A stretch of DNA of 16,146 nucleotides from contig JAICQC010000053.1 in assembly GCA_025938055.1 (NCBI GenBank), positions 1-16,146 of the forward strand, written 5' to 3'. Each line of letters opens with the position of its first letter. Positions within the stretch are counted from its first letter, which is position 1. Origin of the DNA: Anaerolineales bacterium (lineage in GTDB: Bacteria > Chloroflexota > Anaerolineae > Anaerolineales > Villigracilaceae). A program made the position numbers and the translations under genes. The notes under the pieces are model-generated. The model saw only the letters and a program-made list of their open reading frames with translations. It had not been told where the DNA came from and did not search any database. Positions 1 through 8,042 of the stretch are shown here, piece after piece.

Positions 1-958
1 CGCCGAGCTCTTCCTCGCACACCTTTGCCACCACTTCGATATGACGCGCCTCGTCCCACATCTGGTGAGCAAGTTCCATACGCATCCCCCAGGGGAGATC
101 GGGGAACTCAGCGAGCATCTTGCCCATGCGGTCGGTGGTCTCCACCTCACCGTACAGCAGCTGATGGAACTTGTGCCGGAAGCCTTCAATCGACCACTCG
201 TCCTCGGACTTGTAGGCTTTCTCGAAATCCTTGGGGTCGTCTGAAAACCAGAACGGTTCCTCAACAATGGAGTGCTCGAGTGGCGGGCAACTCTTTGTGA
301 AGCGATACGCTCGCCCGCTGCGGCGTGTACGGGGCTTGGGCTTATCTGCCTCGCGTGCACTGTGAAAGGTCAGCCAGTGGGACTCAATCCCCTGCCCGGT
401 GACGCCGCCCGATTCCACAAGCTTCGCCTCGATATCTGCCTGGACTTCCAGTGCCAGGCGCCGCTTCTCCGGGTCTCGGGTGAGGGATTCCAGGACTGCC
501 TGCCCCCAGGCGACGTGCGATTGGCCCATGGCTGCCAGTTGGCGCAGGAGGCGGACGGTGGGCGTATCCGCCATCGGGTCGGTGGCGTCGGCGTGATAGA
601 CATAACTGCTCACCAGGTGCGGCTCGAGCACCCGGTATACCGCCGTCAAGCGCCCGACAATGTCCTCCAGTTTCCAGACGGTTTCACACAGGCGAGCAAA
701 TTCGTCGGTGCCCGGTTCCTGGCTGTCGCGCGTCGAGCGCAGCTGCTCGAGGCGCTCGCCCAGCAATTCGGCAGCCTGGGCATGATCATAGACGTGATAG
801 CCAAAGGTGGCTTTGAAGGCAAGCTGCGGCGTGGTGTGGGACCACCCCGCGATCATCTCCATCAACTGCAATTCGAGGTAACGATAATTGGCAAGGCGCT
901 GCGAGTTCTCACGAACGGTAAAACGCCCTCCAAATTCACGACGATCTACAACAGGCAT
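1..958 (-). CDS. Ferritin-like (possible di-iron) protein, 3' end cut by window edge
   Basis: 319 codons are visible and the reading frame leaves the window at position 1, so the C-terminus is missing. The ATG at 958 is preceded by AAGGAG with 6 nt spacing, which fixes the start. The protein looks helical and carries ferritin-superfamily motifs: GYHVYDHA near residues 53-59, and later GEVE (about 270-273) followed by WDEARHIE (about 301-308), where E303 and H306 form an ExxH pair. The later part resembles DUF455-type ferritin-like proteins. Such folds bind two metals and include oxidases, oxygenases and iron-storage proteins; the substrate here is unknown. A basic stretch near residues 203-220 may link an N-terminal and a C-terminal helical domain. 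Only 19 nt separate it from the cupin gene upstream, so it is probably the next member of the sugar operon. Coding is seen directly; the family is a motif-based judgement. Confidence 0.65.
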   Translation of the reverse strand, partial: MPVVDRREFGGRFTVRENSQRLANYRYLELQLMEMIAGWSHTTPQLAFKATFGYHVYDHAQAAELLGERLEQLRSTRDSQEPGTDEFARLCETVWKLEDIVGRLTAVYRVLEPHLVSSYVYHADATDPMADTPTVRLLRQLAAMGQSHVAWGQAVLESLTRDPEKRRLALEVQADIEAKLVESGGVTGQGIESHWLTFHSAREADKPKPRTRRSGRAYRFTKSCPPLEHSIVEEPFWFSDDPKDFEKAYKSEDEWSIEGFRHKFHQLLYGEVETTDRMGKMLAEFPDLPWGMRMELAHQMWDEARHIEVVAKVCEEELG

Positions 959-977
959 CGGAAACTCCTTTTCCTAT

Positions 978-1478
978 TTAATCCTGGCGTTCAATCTGCA
1001 CCGGTGTGTCTTTAAACCTCACGACATGCCCGTCCACTTTGCCCGTATCCTTGAGCAGCAAGACGGCTACATTAAGAGGCTCATCCAGGGCCATGGGCGC
1101 GCCGTGCCACACGCCTTTGCCGAACAGAACACCCTGTCCCTGGCGCAGGCGAAAAACGCGGAAGCGTTCCAGAGGAGGCAGACGTGTGGGTTCCTCCGGG
1201 TACTCCGGTGGGCCCACATATACCAGGCACTCTCCTCCCATGGGAATCAACAATTCATCGCTGTGCATGTGACGTTCCGCCCAGTCAAACGTTAGTTCAG
1301 CGGGATGCAGATTAAGGTATCCAATTGCGTACTTCCTGTCACCGCCCGCCAACAGGTGGTTTTCGTCCCACCATGTGTAGCCCGGTCCTGCAGAATCCTG
1401 TGCGCGGGCTGGCTGTGTGATCACTTCGCCAAAAGGTGCGAAGGATTCAACGGTCAGTTCTTCGATTTTAAGTTTCAT
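978..1478 (-). CDS. AllA-family cupin (ureidoglycolate lyase-like)
   Basis: 166 aa, close to the usual AllA length. The N-terminal SFAPFGEVI (about 12-20) is typical of ureidoglycolate lyase (AllA). Putative active-site or metal residues are in ERHMHSDE (H70, H72, E75) and GVWHGAP (H125), the two cupin motifs. Known AllA enzymes split ureidoglycolate into glyoxylate and urea in allantoin breakdown, but no purine-degradation gene is nearby. The operon is a sugar-use locus, so the enzyme may act on a sugar-derived 2-hydroxy or keto acid; that is inference. An alternative ATG lies one codon upstream (1481). The ATG at 1478 is preferred because GGAG then sits 5 nt away rather than 2. The ATG shares a base with the stop codon of the glycoside hydrolase gene (TGATG), a sign of translational coupling. 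No signal peptide, so it is cytoplasmic. Confidence 0.75.
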   Translation of the reverse strand: MKLKIEELTVESFAPFGEVITQPARAQDSAGPGYTWWDENHLLAGGDRKYAIGYLNLHPAELTFDWAERHMHSDELLIPMGGECLVYVGPPEYPEEPTRLPPLERFRVFRLRQGQGVLFGKGVWHGAPMALDEPLNVAVLLLKDTGKVDGHVVRFKDTPVQIERQD

Positions 1479-4400
1479 CATCTCTCCATTTGCGTTGTTA
1501 AGTCAAACGTGAATGTCTGATAGGTGACCAGCCTGGGTGCACCTGCCAGGCCTGAGGGACGCTCCACTCTTTCGAGCAGGTTCACCAGAGTATTGGCAAC
1601 GCGCAGTTCAAGCGTGTTCTCGCCAGACTTTACCATGTTGGTAATATCCACCGGGTACGGCGCCCAAAGGCGCACGCCTGCGGACTGGCCGTTCACCAGG
1701 ACCTCCAACACATCATCATGCATTTCCGGCTCCACGAAGACTCGCCTTCCAGTGAACGACGGAGGCAGTTCAAAACTCTTGCGGTATACCGCCCTTCCGG
1801 AGAAATGAGGATAGCCCTGATTTGTCCAGGGCTGAGGCTGGAGCGATTGGCAGGGTGCTGAAATCCGGTACGTGTCGTCGCCTTGAGGTGACAGACTGAA
1901 GTCACCTGTGAGTTTCAACAAGTCTAGCAAGCCGTCGGTTGGACTGGTGACCACCAGGCGCAGGGCGATCAGATTCTCACCTCTATGGACATGGGGGGTG
2001 ATATCCACCGCCTTCATCTGTCCATCCACCTGGCTGCGTACGGGCGCGGCTGTGACGTGCTCACCATTGACATAGAGCGACCACTCGGAACCCGCAAAGC
2101 CATCCACAATTAAGTTTAACTTCGCAGGCAGATAATCAGCCTCGAACGAAAATCGATACCAGACGGGAATCGGGTACTCCTGATCGGGTTCGGCAGGGAG
2201 TTGGTACGACCACGCGCCCGGGACCATGGCAAGCCATCCTTCGGTGTTTGCCCCAGGCTTTGTATAGGCATCCGATGGCGTGCCCGAAGTTTCGTGAGCA
2301 GCCAGCCACGTTCCGATGACCAGAGCGTTCTCGGTCTCGGGTTGGAATTCCCATTCGCCGTTCAAAGTCAACGCAGACGATGGTTCTTCAGACGGGAGGG
2401 TCAAACGCTTCTGCTGTCCGTCCCGCTCCAGAATTGCGTATGCTTCACTTGTACGGCCGAAACCGCTCACATGCGTTCCCTCCGCAGACTCGATATTAAT
2501 ATTCGTCTCGACGACGCGCCAACCCGCATCCGGTTTCACCAGGATGAACGCGGAACCCACCGGAGGCAGTTCCAGCTCGAAGTGGGTGTGGTTCTCAATC
2601 ACTTGAGAAGGTGCGACCAGTCGCTCCACCCCGGTCGACGGGTCCCAGTGTACCGGCTGAACCACGCTCGGCAGGCTGACCTGCGCTTTTTGAGGCTTGT
2701 ACGTTGGGTTAATGATGAAGTAGATATCCTGCTCATCCTTCTGCCGGTGGAGATAAAAGACTTCACGGTTGTCAATGATCACGTCGGGTTCGACGAGTTT
2801 CAACAGCGCCCCCTGCAGGGTGTCGGCCACCGCCTCACGTTCTGCGATCACTTCCTCGGTGATCTCCTGGCGCTCGCCCTGTTCGGGTGCGAAGAAATAC
2901 CGACTGGTTCGTTCTTCGGATTCAATGACAAAGAGTGGACTCTCCGTTTTTCCGGGCGTGTCGAGTTCCTGCTGAATGCGCAGAGGGAGCTGACGGTTGA
3001 GCGCGTAACTGCGCAGAAACGCCGTTTTGCCACCGTCAGTATGTTCTTGTTCCAGCAGTTGCATATCGGTCTGATGTTGAAAATTCTGCAGCGTTTCCGT
3101 AGGGTCAATGCCAAACAACGATCGAACCCGGTCGGAGATGTCTACAAGATCCGTGACATTACCCGGCTTGGAGAACGCCTGATCGGGGAGGAAGATCATC
3201 CCAAGCACGCGCCCGCCTTGCGCGACGAATTTCTCAAGCTTTTCGAGTGTGCTCAACTTGATATGCGCCATCGGAGGCAAAACCAGCAACTCGTGCACTT
3301 CATCGCCGACACGAAGGGTGTTGCCGTCAAGCTCCGCGTTTGCCAACACATCTTCATCCAGGTAGTCATAATCGTAGTGCAGACGCAGCAATAGATCGGT
3401 CAGGGTATTGAAATCCCGTTCGATGCGATCGCCGATGGCATTATGGGTTTGAGGGGTGTACGTGGCGAACATGGCATTCATGGGCCAGAGCACGGCTACT
3501 TTGGCGATATGCTTTCCGCCAGAAAGCATATGGCTCAAACGGCTCATGTAATTCGAAAACTCGCCGTAGTATTCCCACCACGGATACTGGTAGAACATGG
3601 AGGGTGGCCAATCCCGCTTGCGTGGACCCTCCAGGGTGTAATGAAAGCCATGCGGGTTGAGCAGGTTTACGCCCAGCACATATTCCCAGTCGGCGATCCA
3701 TTTCATGCGCTGCATGGTGGCATCCATGAAGATACCGCCAAACGATTCGCACAGAAGGCGCGGGCTGCCCAGTTGATGTGCAGCAGAGCTGCCAACCTTC
3801 ATCGCCACATGCTCATCGGGCCGGTCGCGGTTGCCGATGATGGGGTAGAGGTGATCGACACCGACCACGTCCATGTGACGGTAGTGCTTGAACAGATTGC
3901 CTTCCACTCGGATGAGACGCCTTAGCCCCTCTTCATAAAGGAGGTGTCCGGTGAACAGGACATTGTGCTTTTGACACCACTCATGGATCTGCTGGTAGTA
4001 TGCCTGGCTATAAAAATCAGTGAGCGTATCATAGAAGTCGAAGCGCACGCGGGCGCTATCAGGGCGGATGTCGAAAAACAAATCCGGGAGTCGTGGGCGC
4101 AGGTTGTAGCCATTGCGCTCCTGGAAACGGCGGAACATATTCTTGGTCCACGGGACCACGGGGTTTTCTGCGGCACTCAAATAATAATGCATGGCGGGTT
4201 CGTCGGTATAAAAACCGAGCATCTGAGAACTCATCTTGCCATCCACCGCGCTCGCATACGAGTCATACCCTAACTTGAGGAATTCCGTTGTCGATTCAGG
4301 ATTCATGGCATCGATGTAGTAATCCGCGATTTTCTCGACGATGTACAGTAATCGCCAGTTGCCCGCCGGCGCCTCCCATGGAATCACGTCGCGGAAGGAA

Positions 4401-4909
4401 AGGTTGGGTGTGAGGTCGATCACTTCCTGCTCCCCATCCATCCGTACAGCAAACGCCGCCACCGGTGTGGACTTCTCGAAGTCGATATAACGGCTGTCTG
4501 CTCCTGTGAGGTAGGTGAACCAGGGTCCGCGTACAGTGAAATTGAGGCACTCGATATAGCGCTGCGCCAGATCTGGGCGCGCCTGGAGCACGCGCTTGTC
4601 GGCAGTGCCGCTGGGCCAGTTCATCTCATCGTAGATCCAGGTTTGCAGGCCGATTTTTTCAGCCTCTTCAACAGCGAAGTGAATACGGTCGAGGTAGGTC
4701 TCACCAATGTAGTCGGTCTCCAACCCGTAGCGCCCGTGCAGGATGATTCCGGGCATGCCCTTTTCGCGGAATTCCCGCAACTGGTAAAGCATTTCATCCA
4801 GATCCAACTCACCGTTCAAAAACCAGAAGGGAAGGATTCCATATTCCCGTGGCGGCTTGTTGAAGTTCGCGGGGTTGATCGGGATCTGGGACCAGGGTTT
4901 TGGCTGCAT
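1478..4909 (-). CDS. Large GH106-like glycoside hydrolase (alpha-L-rhamnosidase-type), cytoplasmic
   Basis: 1143 aa. The start at 4909 is chosen over an in-frame ATG at 4951 because AAAGGAG lies 8 nt upstream of it. The N-terminus has GILPFWFLNGEL (about 24-35), typical of the family of very large hydrolases related to GH106 alpha-L-rhamnosidases. A barrel-like region follows with acidic motifs WIYDEMNWPSG (E95), FYTDEPAM (E237) and LLCESFGG (E388), then GVNLLNPHGFHY (about 413-424). These Glu residues are catalytic candidates; none is proven here. A Rossmann-like segment around 465-620 and two beta-rich GH2-type sugar-binding regions (about 850-960 and 1030-1110, the latter with NGQSAG and GENTLELRV) complete the protein. 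No signal sequence, so it should act on imported oligosaccharides. The sugar removed could be rhamnose or another deoxy or uronic sugar; substrate specificity cannot be read from sequence. Confidence 0.75.
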   Translation of the reverse strand: MQPKPWSQIPINPANFNKPPREYGILPFWFLNGELDLDEMLYQLREFREKGMPGIILHGRYGLETDYIGETYLDRIHFAVEEAEKIGLQTWIYDEMNWPSGTADKRVLQARPDLAQRYIECLNFTVRGPWFTYLTGADSRYIDFEKSTPVAAFAVRMDGEQEVIDLTPNLSFRDVIPWEAPAGNWRLLYIVEKIADYYIDAMNPESTTEFLKLGYDSYASAVDGKMSSQMLGFYTDEPAMHYYLSAAENPVVPWTKNMFRRFQERNGYNLRPRLPDLFFDIRPDSARVRFDFYDTLTDFYSQAYYQQIHEWCQKHNVLFTGHLLYEEGLRRLIRVEGNLFKHYRHMDVVGVDHLYPIIGNRDRPDEHVAMKVGSSAAHQLGSPRLLCESFGGIFMDATMQRMKWIADWEYVLGVNLLNPHGFHYTLEGPRKRDWPPSMFYQYPWWEYYGEFSNYMSRLSHMLSGGKHIAKVAVLWPMNAMFATYTPQTHNAIGDRIERDFNTLTDLLLRLHYDYDYLDEDVLANAELDGNTLRVGDEVHELLVLPPMAHIKLSTLEKLEKFVAQGGRVLGMIFLPDQAFSKPGNVTDLVDISDRVRSLFGIDPTETLQNFQHQTDMQLLEQEHTDGGKTAFLRSYALNRQLPLRIQQELDTPGKTESPLFVIESEERTSRYFFAPEQGERQEITEEVIAEREAVADTLQGALLKLVEPDVIIDNREVFYLHRQKDEQDIYFIINPTYKPQKAQVSLPSVVQPVHWDPSTGVERLVAPSQVIENHTHFELELPPVGSAFILVKPDAGWRVVETNINIESAEGTHVSGFGRTSEAYAILERDGQQKRLTLPSEEPSSALTLNGEWEFQPETENALVIGTWLAAHETSGTPSDAYTKPGANTEGWLAMVPGAWSYQLPAEPDQEYPIPVWYRFSFEADYLPAKLNLIVDGFAGSEWSLYVNGEHVTAAPVRSQVDGQMKAVDITPHVHRGENLIALRLVVTSPTDGLLDLLKLTGDFSLSPQGDDTYRISAPCQSLQPQPWTNQGYPHFSGRAVYRKSFELPPSFTGRRVFVEPEMHDDVLEVLVNGQSAGVRLWAPYPVDITNMVKSGENTLELRVANTLVNLLERVERPSGLAGAPRLVTYQTFTFDLTTQMER

Positions 4910-4961
4910 GAATTGCGCTCCTTTGTTTTTCGCGATTAAGCTCTTGCACAAGAAACTGTAG

Positions 4962-4980
4962 GGCAGGTTTTCAACCTGCC
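4962..4980. repeat. Short palindrome, 8-bp stem with 3-nt loop
   Basis: GGCAGGTT and AACCTGCC are perfect inverted arms around TTC, in the 85-bp gap between the dehydrogenase stop and the GH106-like start. Neither strand has a T-run after it, so it is not a canonical intrinsic terminator. With the second palindrome at 4994-5012 it looks like a two-part REP-like element. Possible roles are mRNA 3'-end protection for the dehydrogenase or partial uncoupling of the downstream gene; both are inference. Confidence 0.7.
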
Positions 4981-4993
4981 GTTATCTCAAATA

Positions 4994-5012
4994 GTCACGC
5001 TTCAAGCGTGAC
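4994..5012. repeat. Perfect 9-bp palindrome overlapping the dehydrogenase stop codon
   Basis: GTCACGCTT and AAGCGTGAC pair perfectly around one central base. On the coding strand the palindrome encodes the last dehydrogenase residues VTLEA and its TGA stop, so the gene's 3' end is part of the repeat. Thirteen bases further along the mRNA begins a flank of the second palindrome region. An inserted REP-like unit that took over the gene end would explain this, but only one copy is visible in the window. Confidence 0.7.
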
Positions 5013-5966
5013 CTGCTTAGTCATCACAATTGTTGACTTGATGAAGCCCTCAGGCTTTTCATGGGCGGCGAGAAAAGCTTGGTTGATCTCATCGAGTCCG
5101 AAACGGTGCGTGACCAGATCTTCGAGAGTCAACCGGCCGGACGTTAACAGCCGCATCCCGATCCGCATGCCGCGCAGGATGGTCGTCTCTTCGCGGAAAT
5201 GAGCGTTCAAAATTTGGAATGCCATCCAGTTCCAGTAGCCCAGGGGAATCTGACGCGGTTCGCCCTGGTGAAAGCCTACGATGACCACCTTTCCGCTCAT
5301 GCGGGTGACCTCCCCCAGCAGATTGAGTGGTGCCTGCGCACCCACGACTTCGAAGGCAGCGTCCGCGCCTTGCCCATCGGTCAGTGCTTTCACGGCTTCT
5401 GGCAGCGACGACTCAGCGACATTGACAATATGGGTGGCGCCAAGTTTCAGGGCGCGCTCCAACGCGTCGGCCCGGGTATCGGCGACGATCAGTCGGCGCG
5501 GTCCCTGCATTTGAACGAGCTTCTGCACCAGGTTGCCCATGAACCCGGCGCCGATGATCACGACATCATCGCCGAGCGAGAGATTCGCCAGTTCAACGGT
5601 GTTGACCGCACAGGCAAGCGGCTCGGCGAGAGCCAAGTCCAGCGGCAAATCACCGGCAGGGAAACAATATTTCGATTTGACAACAACATACTCGGCAAAG
5701 CCGCGTCCCGGCGCCCAGACCGCTACGCGATCACCCGAGGCGAATCCCTGAACGTCCTTGCCGACATCGACAACGATCCCGCTGACCTCATGACCGGGAT
5801 AGCGCGGATACATGTGTCCCCCAGCCTTGCCCTCCCACATATCCAGTTCGGACGTGCAGACGCCGCAGGCAGCCACCTGGACAAGCACCTCGTCCGGGAG
5901 CAGCGCAGGAAGTTCTTCCTCCTGAAATTGGAATTCTTTTGGGCCGGTTAAGATCGCGATTTTCAT
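4995..5966 (-). CDS. Zinc-type medium-chain dehydrogenase (sugar/polyol dehydrogenase-like)
   Basis: 323 aa, slightly short for a zinc medium-chain dehydrogenase (usually about 340-350). Catalytic-zinc ligands are recognisable: C34 in CGVCTSE, H59-E60 in PGHEVSG, and E115 in AEPLACA, as in sorbitol/threonine-dehydrogenase relatives. The four-cysteine structural-zinc lobe is missing: the stretch after GDRVAV (about 78-83) runs straight to GFAEYVVV. The Rossmann motif GAGFMG (139-144) and an acidic D163 at the end of the next strand favour NAD over NADP. It probably oxidises a sugar or polyol released by the neighbouring hydrolases; the substrate is unknown. The ATG is 12 nt after the upstream stop, and AGGA overlaps that stop (CTAGGA), so translation is likely coupled. 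The C-terminal residues VTLEA and the stop lie within a palindrome. Confidence 0.85.
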   Translation of the reverse strand: MKIAILTGPKEFQFQEEELPALLPDEVLVQVAACGVCTSELDMWEGKAGGHMYPRYPGHEVSGIVVDVGKDVQGFASGDRVAVWAPGRGFAEYVVVKSKYCFPAGDLPLDLALAEPLACAVNTVELANLSLGDDVVIIGAGFMGNLVQKLVQMQGPRRLIVADTRADALERALKLGATHIVNVAESSLPEAVKALTDGQGADAAFEVVGAQAPLNLLGEVTRMSGKVVIVGFHQGEPRQIPLGYWNWMAFQILNAHFREETTILRGMRIGMRLLTSGRLTLEDLVTHRFGLDEINQAFLAAHEKPEGFIKSTIVMTKQVTLEA

Positions 5967-5978
5967 CGATGATAATTC

Positions 5979-8039
5979 CTAGGCGTTTTTCACAGTCAGA
6001 ATACGCGCGCTCATCGGCTCCATCGTGATCCGGAGTGCGCTCGTGGGGGTCACAGAAATTTCCTCGTTGTTCAGGAGATCGGCAAGGCTGCCTGCAGGGA
6101 GTAGAGCGCTGAACTCCTCCGGGAGGGTCAATGTCACTGCTGCCTGTTCTTCGGAGAAATTGAGCAGCACCAGAACCGGCAGTTCGTTCCCTTGCAGGAA
6201 GCGGACATAGGCAAGCACCTGACTGACTGGTTCCGCCTCGAGGAGTTGCCAGAAGCGCGAATGCAGACTGGGAATTTCTTTCCGCAGCGCGATCAGCTTT
6301 TTGTGATAGTCGCGCAGCCCGCGGTAGCGTTCGCGGAAGGAGACGGGCGTCACGTCAAAATAAGGACGGAACCACTGACCCGCCTCGTCCGCGGTGTAGA
6401 TGCAGGGAATGCCTGGCAGGGTGAGCAAGAGAGCAGTCGCCACTCGCGTCAGAGGCTCTCCATGTGTCTGGATAAATCGCGTCCCGGTATCGTTGTTGTT
6501 CAGGAAGCGGAAAATCAAGGCATCGGGGTGATAGCCATCCGGGCGGTTGAGCAGGACATTCTTCAGACTTTCGATCACCTGTGCGGTATCCACATCTTCA
6601 GCCTGTTCGCCCCAGAAGCGCGCCCAGGACCAGTTGCCCAGATTCTCCGTCCAGTCATACGCCGCGTCGAAGCCGTTGTCAAAGTAGTATTCATCGCGGG
6701 CACTGGCTTCTGCCAGCAACAGCACGTCTGGTTTGATGCGTTTGAGCTCGCGCCGCCATTCGGTCCAGAACTCCGGGTTCCGTTCCTTAACTCCCCAGCA
6801 GGCGTCTACGCGGAATCCATCCACATCGAACTCGCGCACCCAGTACGAAAAGGCTTCGATCATCATCCGCCAGACTTCTGGGTTGTTGTAGTTAAGATTC
6901 GGCAGGTGAGTCCAGTCGAAATAGTAGGTGTACGCACCGTTTTCATCCCGGTCGTAGAAATCCCAGTAGGGTGAGTCGATACCTTTTTCTACCGTGTCCT
7001 GAAAATAAGGATGTTCGTTCGAGGTGTGATTGGGGACGAAATCCATCAGGACGCGAATGCCGCGCTCGTGTGCCGCATCCACCATTGCCTTGAAATCCTC
7101 TTTCGATCCGAAATTGTCGCGCAGCTCGAAGTAATCGAGCACGGAATAGCCGTAGTCATTGGTCGCGTTGATCGGCCCGAGCCACATGGCATTGATCCCC
7201 AGGTCGGCTAACTGGTCCAGCCGGTCTTGGATCGCCTGCGCGCTGGGTGTTCCAAAGAGACGCGGAATAACACCGTACACGATCGCCTCTTCGACCCAGG
7301 CAGGGTTTTCGTGGTCGTAGTCCGGGATGCTCGGCTCGCCATTTTCCACAACAATATAGGTTGCGGTTGTGTCCTGGCGCCCGGCTTCATCGACCACGCG
7401 TAGGGAGAAGTAATATTCGCCATCGACCTGCGGAAGCTCCACCTCCAGGCGTGGACCCCTGGTCTCTGCCCCGAACTCCTGACCGCTCACCGTCGCCGTC
7501 GCAGGATTGTCCGGTCGTGCGGACCAGACGTATTCGCGGATGGGCTGCTTTTCGAGCTCGTCCGGCAGGCTGCCTGCGCCATCCAGCACGAGCCGTCCAT
7601 TCGAAAGCGAGGGGCTGATGACCGCGGTCGGTCGCTGCGGCAAGCGTCCCGTAATAGTGATCGCAGGAGACTGTTCTTCCTGCTGATCGGCTCGTTCGCA
7701 AACGGCGTTCAGTGTATTCTCGCCCGGGCGAATAGGAACCTCCGCGGAAAAGAAGTTTTCCTGCAAAGCGGCTTCCGCGAGTGTACTATTGTTTTCGATT
7801 GAAACGGACTGGCAGGCAGCAGGATTTGCCATGCTACCTCTCATCACCTTTCTAAATGTCCAGGCGTCGGCGTCGGTGCCAATCATTTTTATTCCAGACG
7901 GTTGTGATGGCATGGTTCCTTCCGGGGTGGCGGGAGTGGGTGTGGTCTGCTGTGCCTGACAGGCAGTTGCCAGGGCGCTGCCCGTCAGTACCAGGCTTAG
8001 GCGCAGGAAATCACGGCGATGGAGCGTTCGCTCAGCCAT
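5979..8039 (-). CDS. GH13 alpha-amylase-family lipoprotein, second tandem copy
   Basis: 686 aa. The N-terminus RRDFLRLS followed by a hydrophobic stretch and ATAC (C27) indicates Tat export and lipid anchoring outside the membrane. A Thr/Pro-rich linker leads to an Ig-like region (about 50-132), a PKD-like domain (about 137-233, with EYVWSA and DGEYYFSLRV), then the GH13 barrel from about 245. Catalytic regions: DFVPNH (333-338), GFRVD with nucleophile D412, LLAEA with acid/base E444, and NNND with D517. The His usually before the last Asp is Asn516. A beta-sandwich C-terminal domain ends the protein. GH13 enzymes cut or rearrange alpha-glucosidic bonds; the exact activity (amylase, cyclodextrinase, neopullulanase-like) is open. 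The start lies 3 nt after the paralogue's stop, so the two are coupled. SD is weak. Confidence 0.88.
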   Translation of the reverse strand: MAERTLHRRDFLRLSLVLTGSALATACQAQQTTPTPATPEGTMPSQPSGIKMIGTDADAWTFRKVMRGSMANPAACQSVSIENNSTLAEAALQENFFSAEVPIRPGENTLNAVCERADQQEEQSPAITITGRLPQRPTAVISPSLSNGRLVLDGAGSLPDELEKQPIREYVWSARPDNPATATVSGQEFGAETRGPRLEVELPQVDGEYYFSLRVVDEAGRQDTTATYIVVENGEPSIPDYDHENPAWVEEAIVYGVIPRLFGTPSAQAIQDRLDQLADLGINAMWLGPINATNDYGYSVLDYFELRDNFGSKEDFKAMVDAAHERGIRVLMDFVPNHTSNEHPYFQDTVEKGIDSPYWDFYDRDENGAYTYYFDWTHLPNLNYNNPEVWRMMIEAFSYWVREFDVDGFRVDACWGVKERNPEFWTEWRRELKRIKPDVLLLAEASARDEYYFDNGFDAAYDWTENLGNWSWARFWGEQAEDVDTAQVIESLKNVLLNRPDGYHPDALIFRFLNNNDTGTRFIQTHGEPLTRVATALLLTLPGIPCIYTADEAGQWFRPYFDVTPVSFRERYRGLRDYHKKLIALRKEIPSLHSRFWQLLEAEPVSQVLAYVRFLQGNELPVLVLLNFSEEQAAVTLTLPEEFSALLPAGSLADLLNNEEISVTPTSALRITMEPMSARILTVKNA

Positions 8040-8042
8040 GGA

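Noticed and set aside
272..1015. Open frame of 247 codons on the + strand
   Set aside because: It is antisense to the ferritin-like gene, which has a good SD and recognisable motifs. It also runs into the cupin gene's 3' end.
2201..3394. Open frame of 397 codons on the + strand
   Set aside because: It lies opposite the GH106-like gene, whose minus-strand protein has clear family motifs and a strong SD. The + strand product is rich in Arg and resembles no family I know.
5199..5951. Open frame of 250 codons on the + strand
   Set aside because: It mirrors the dehydrogenase gene, which has intact zinc and NAD motifs.
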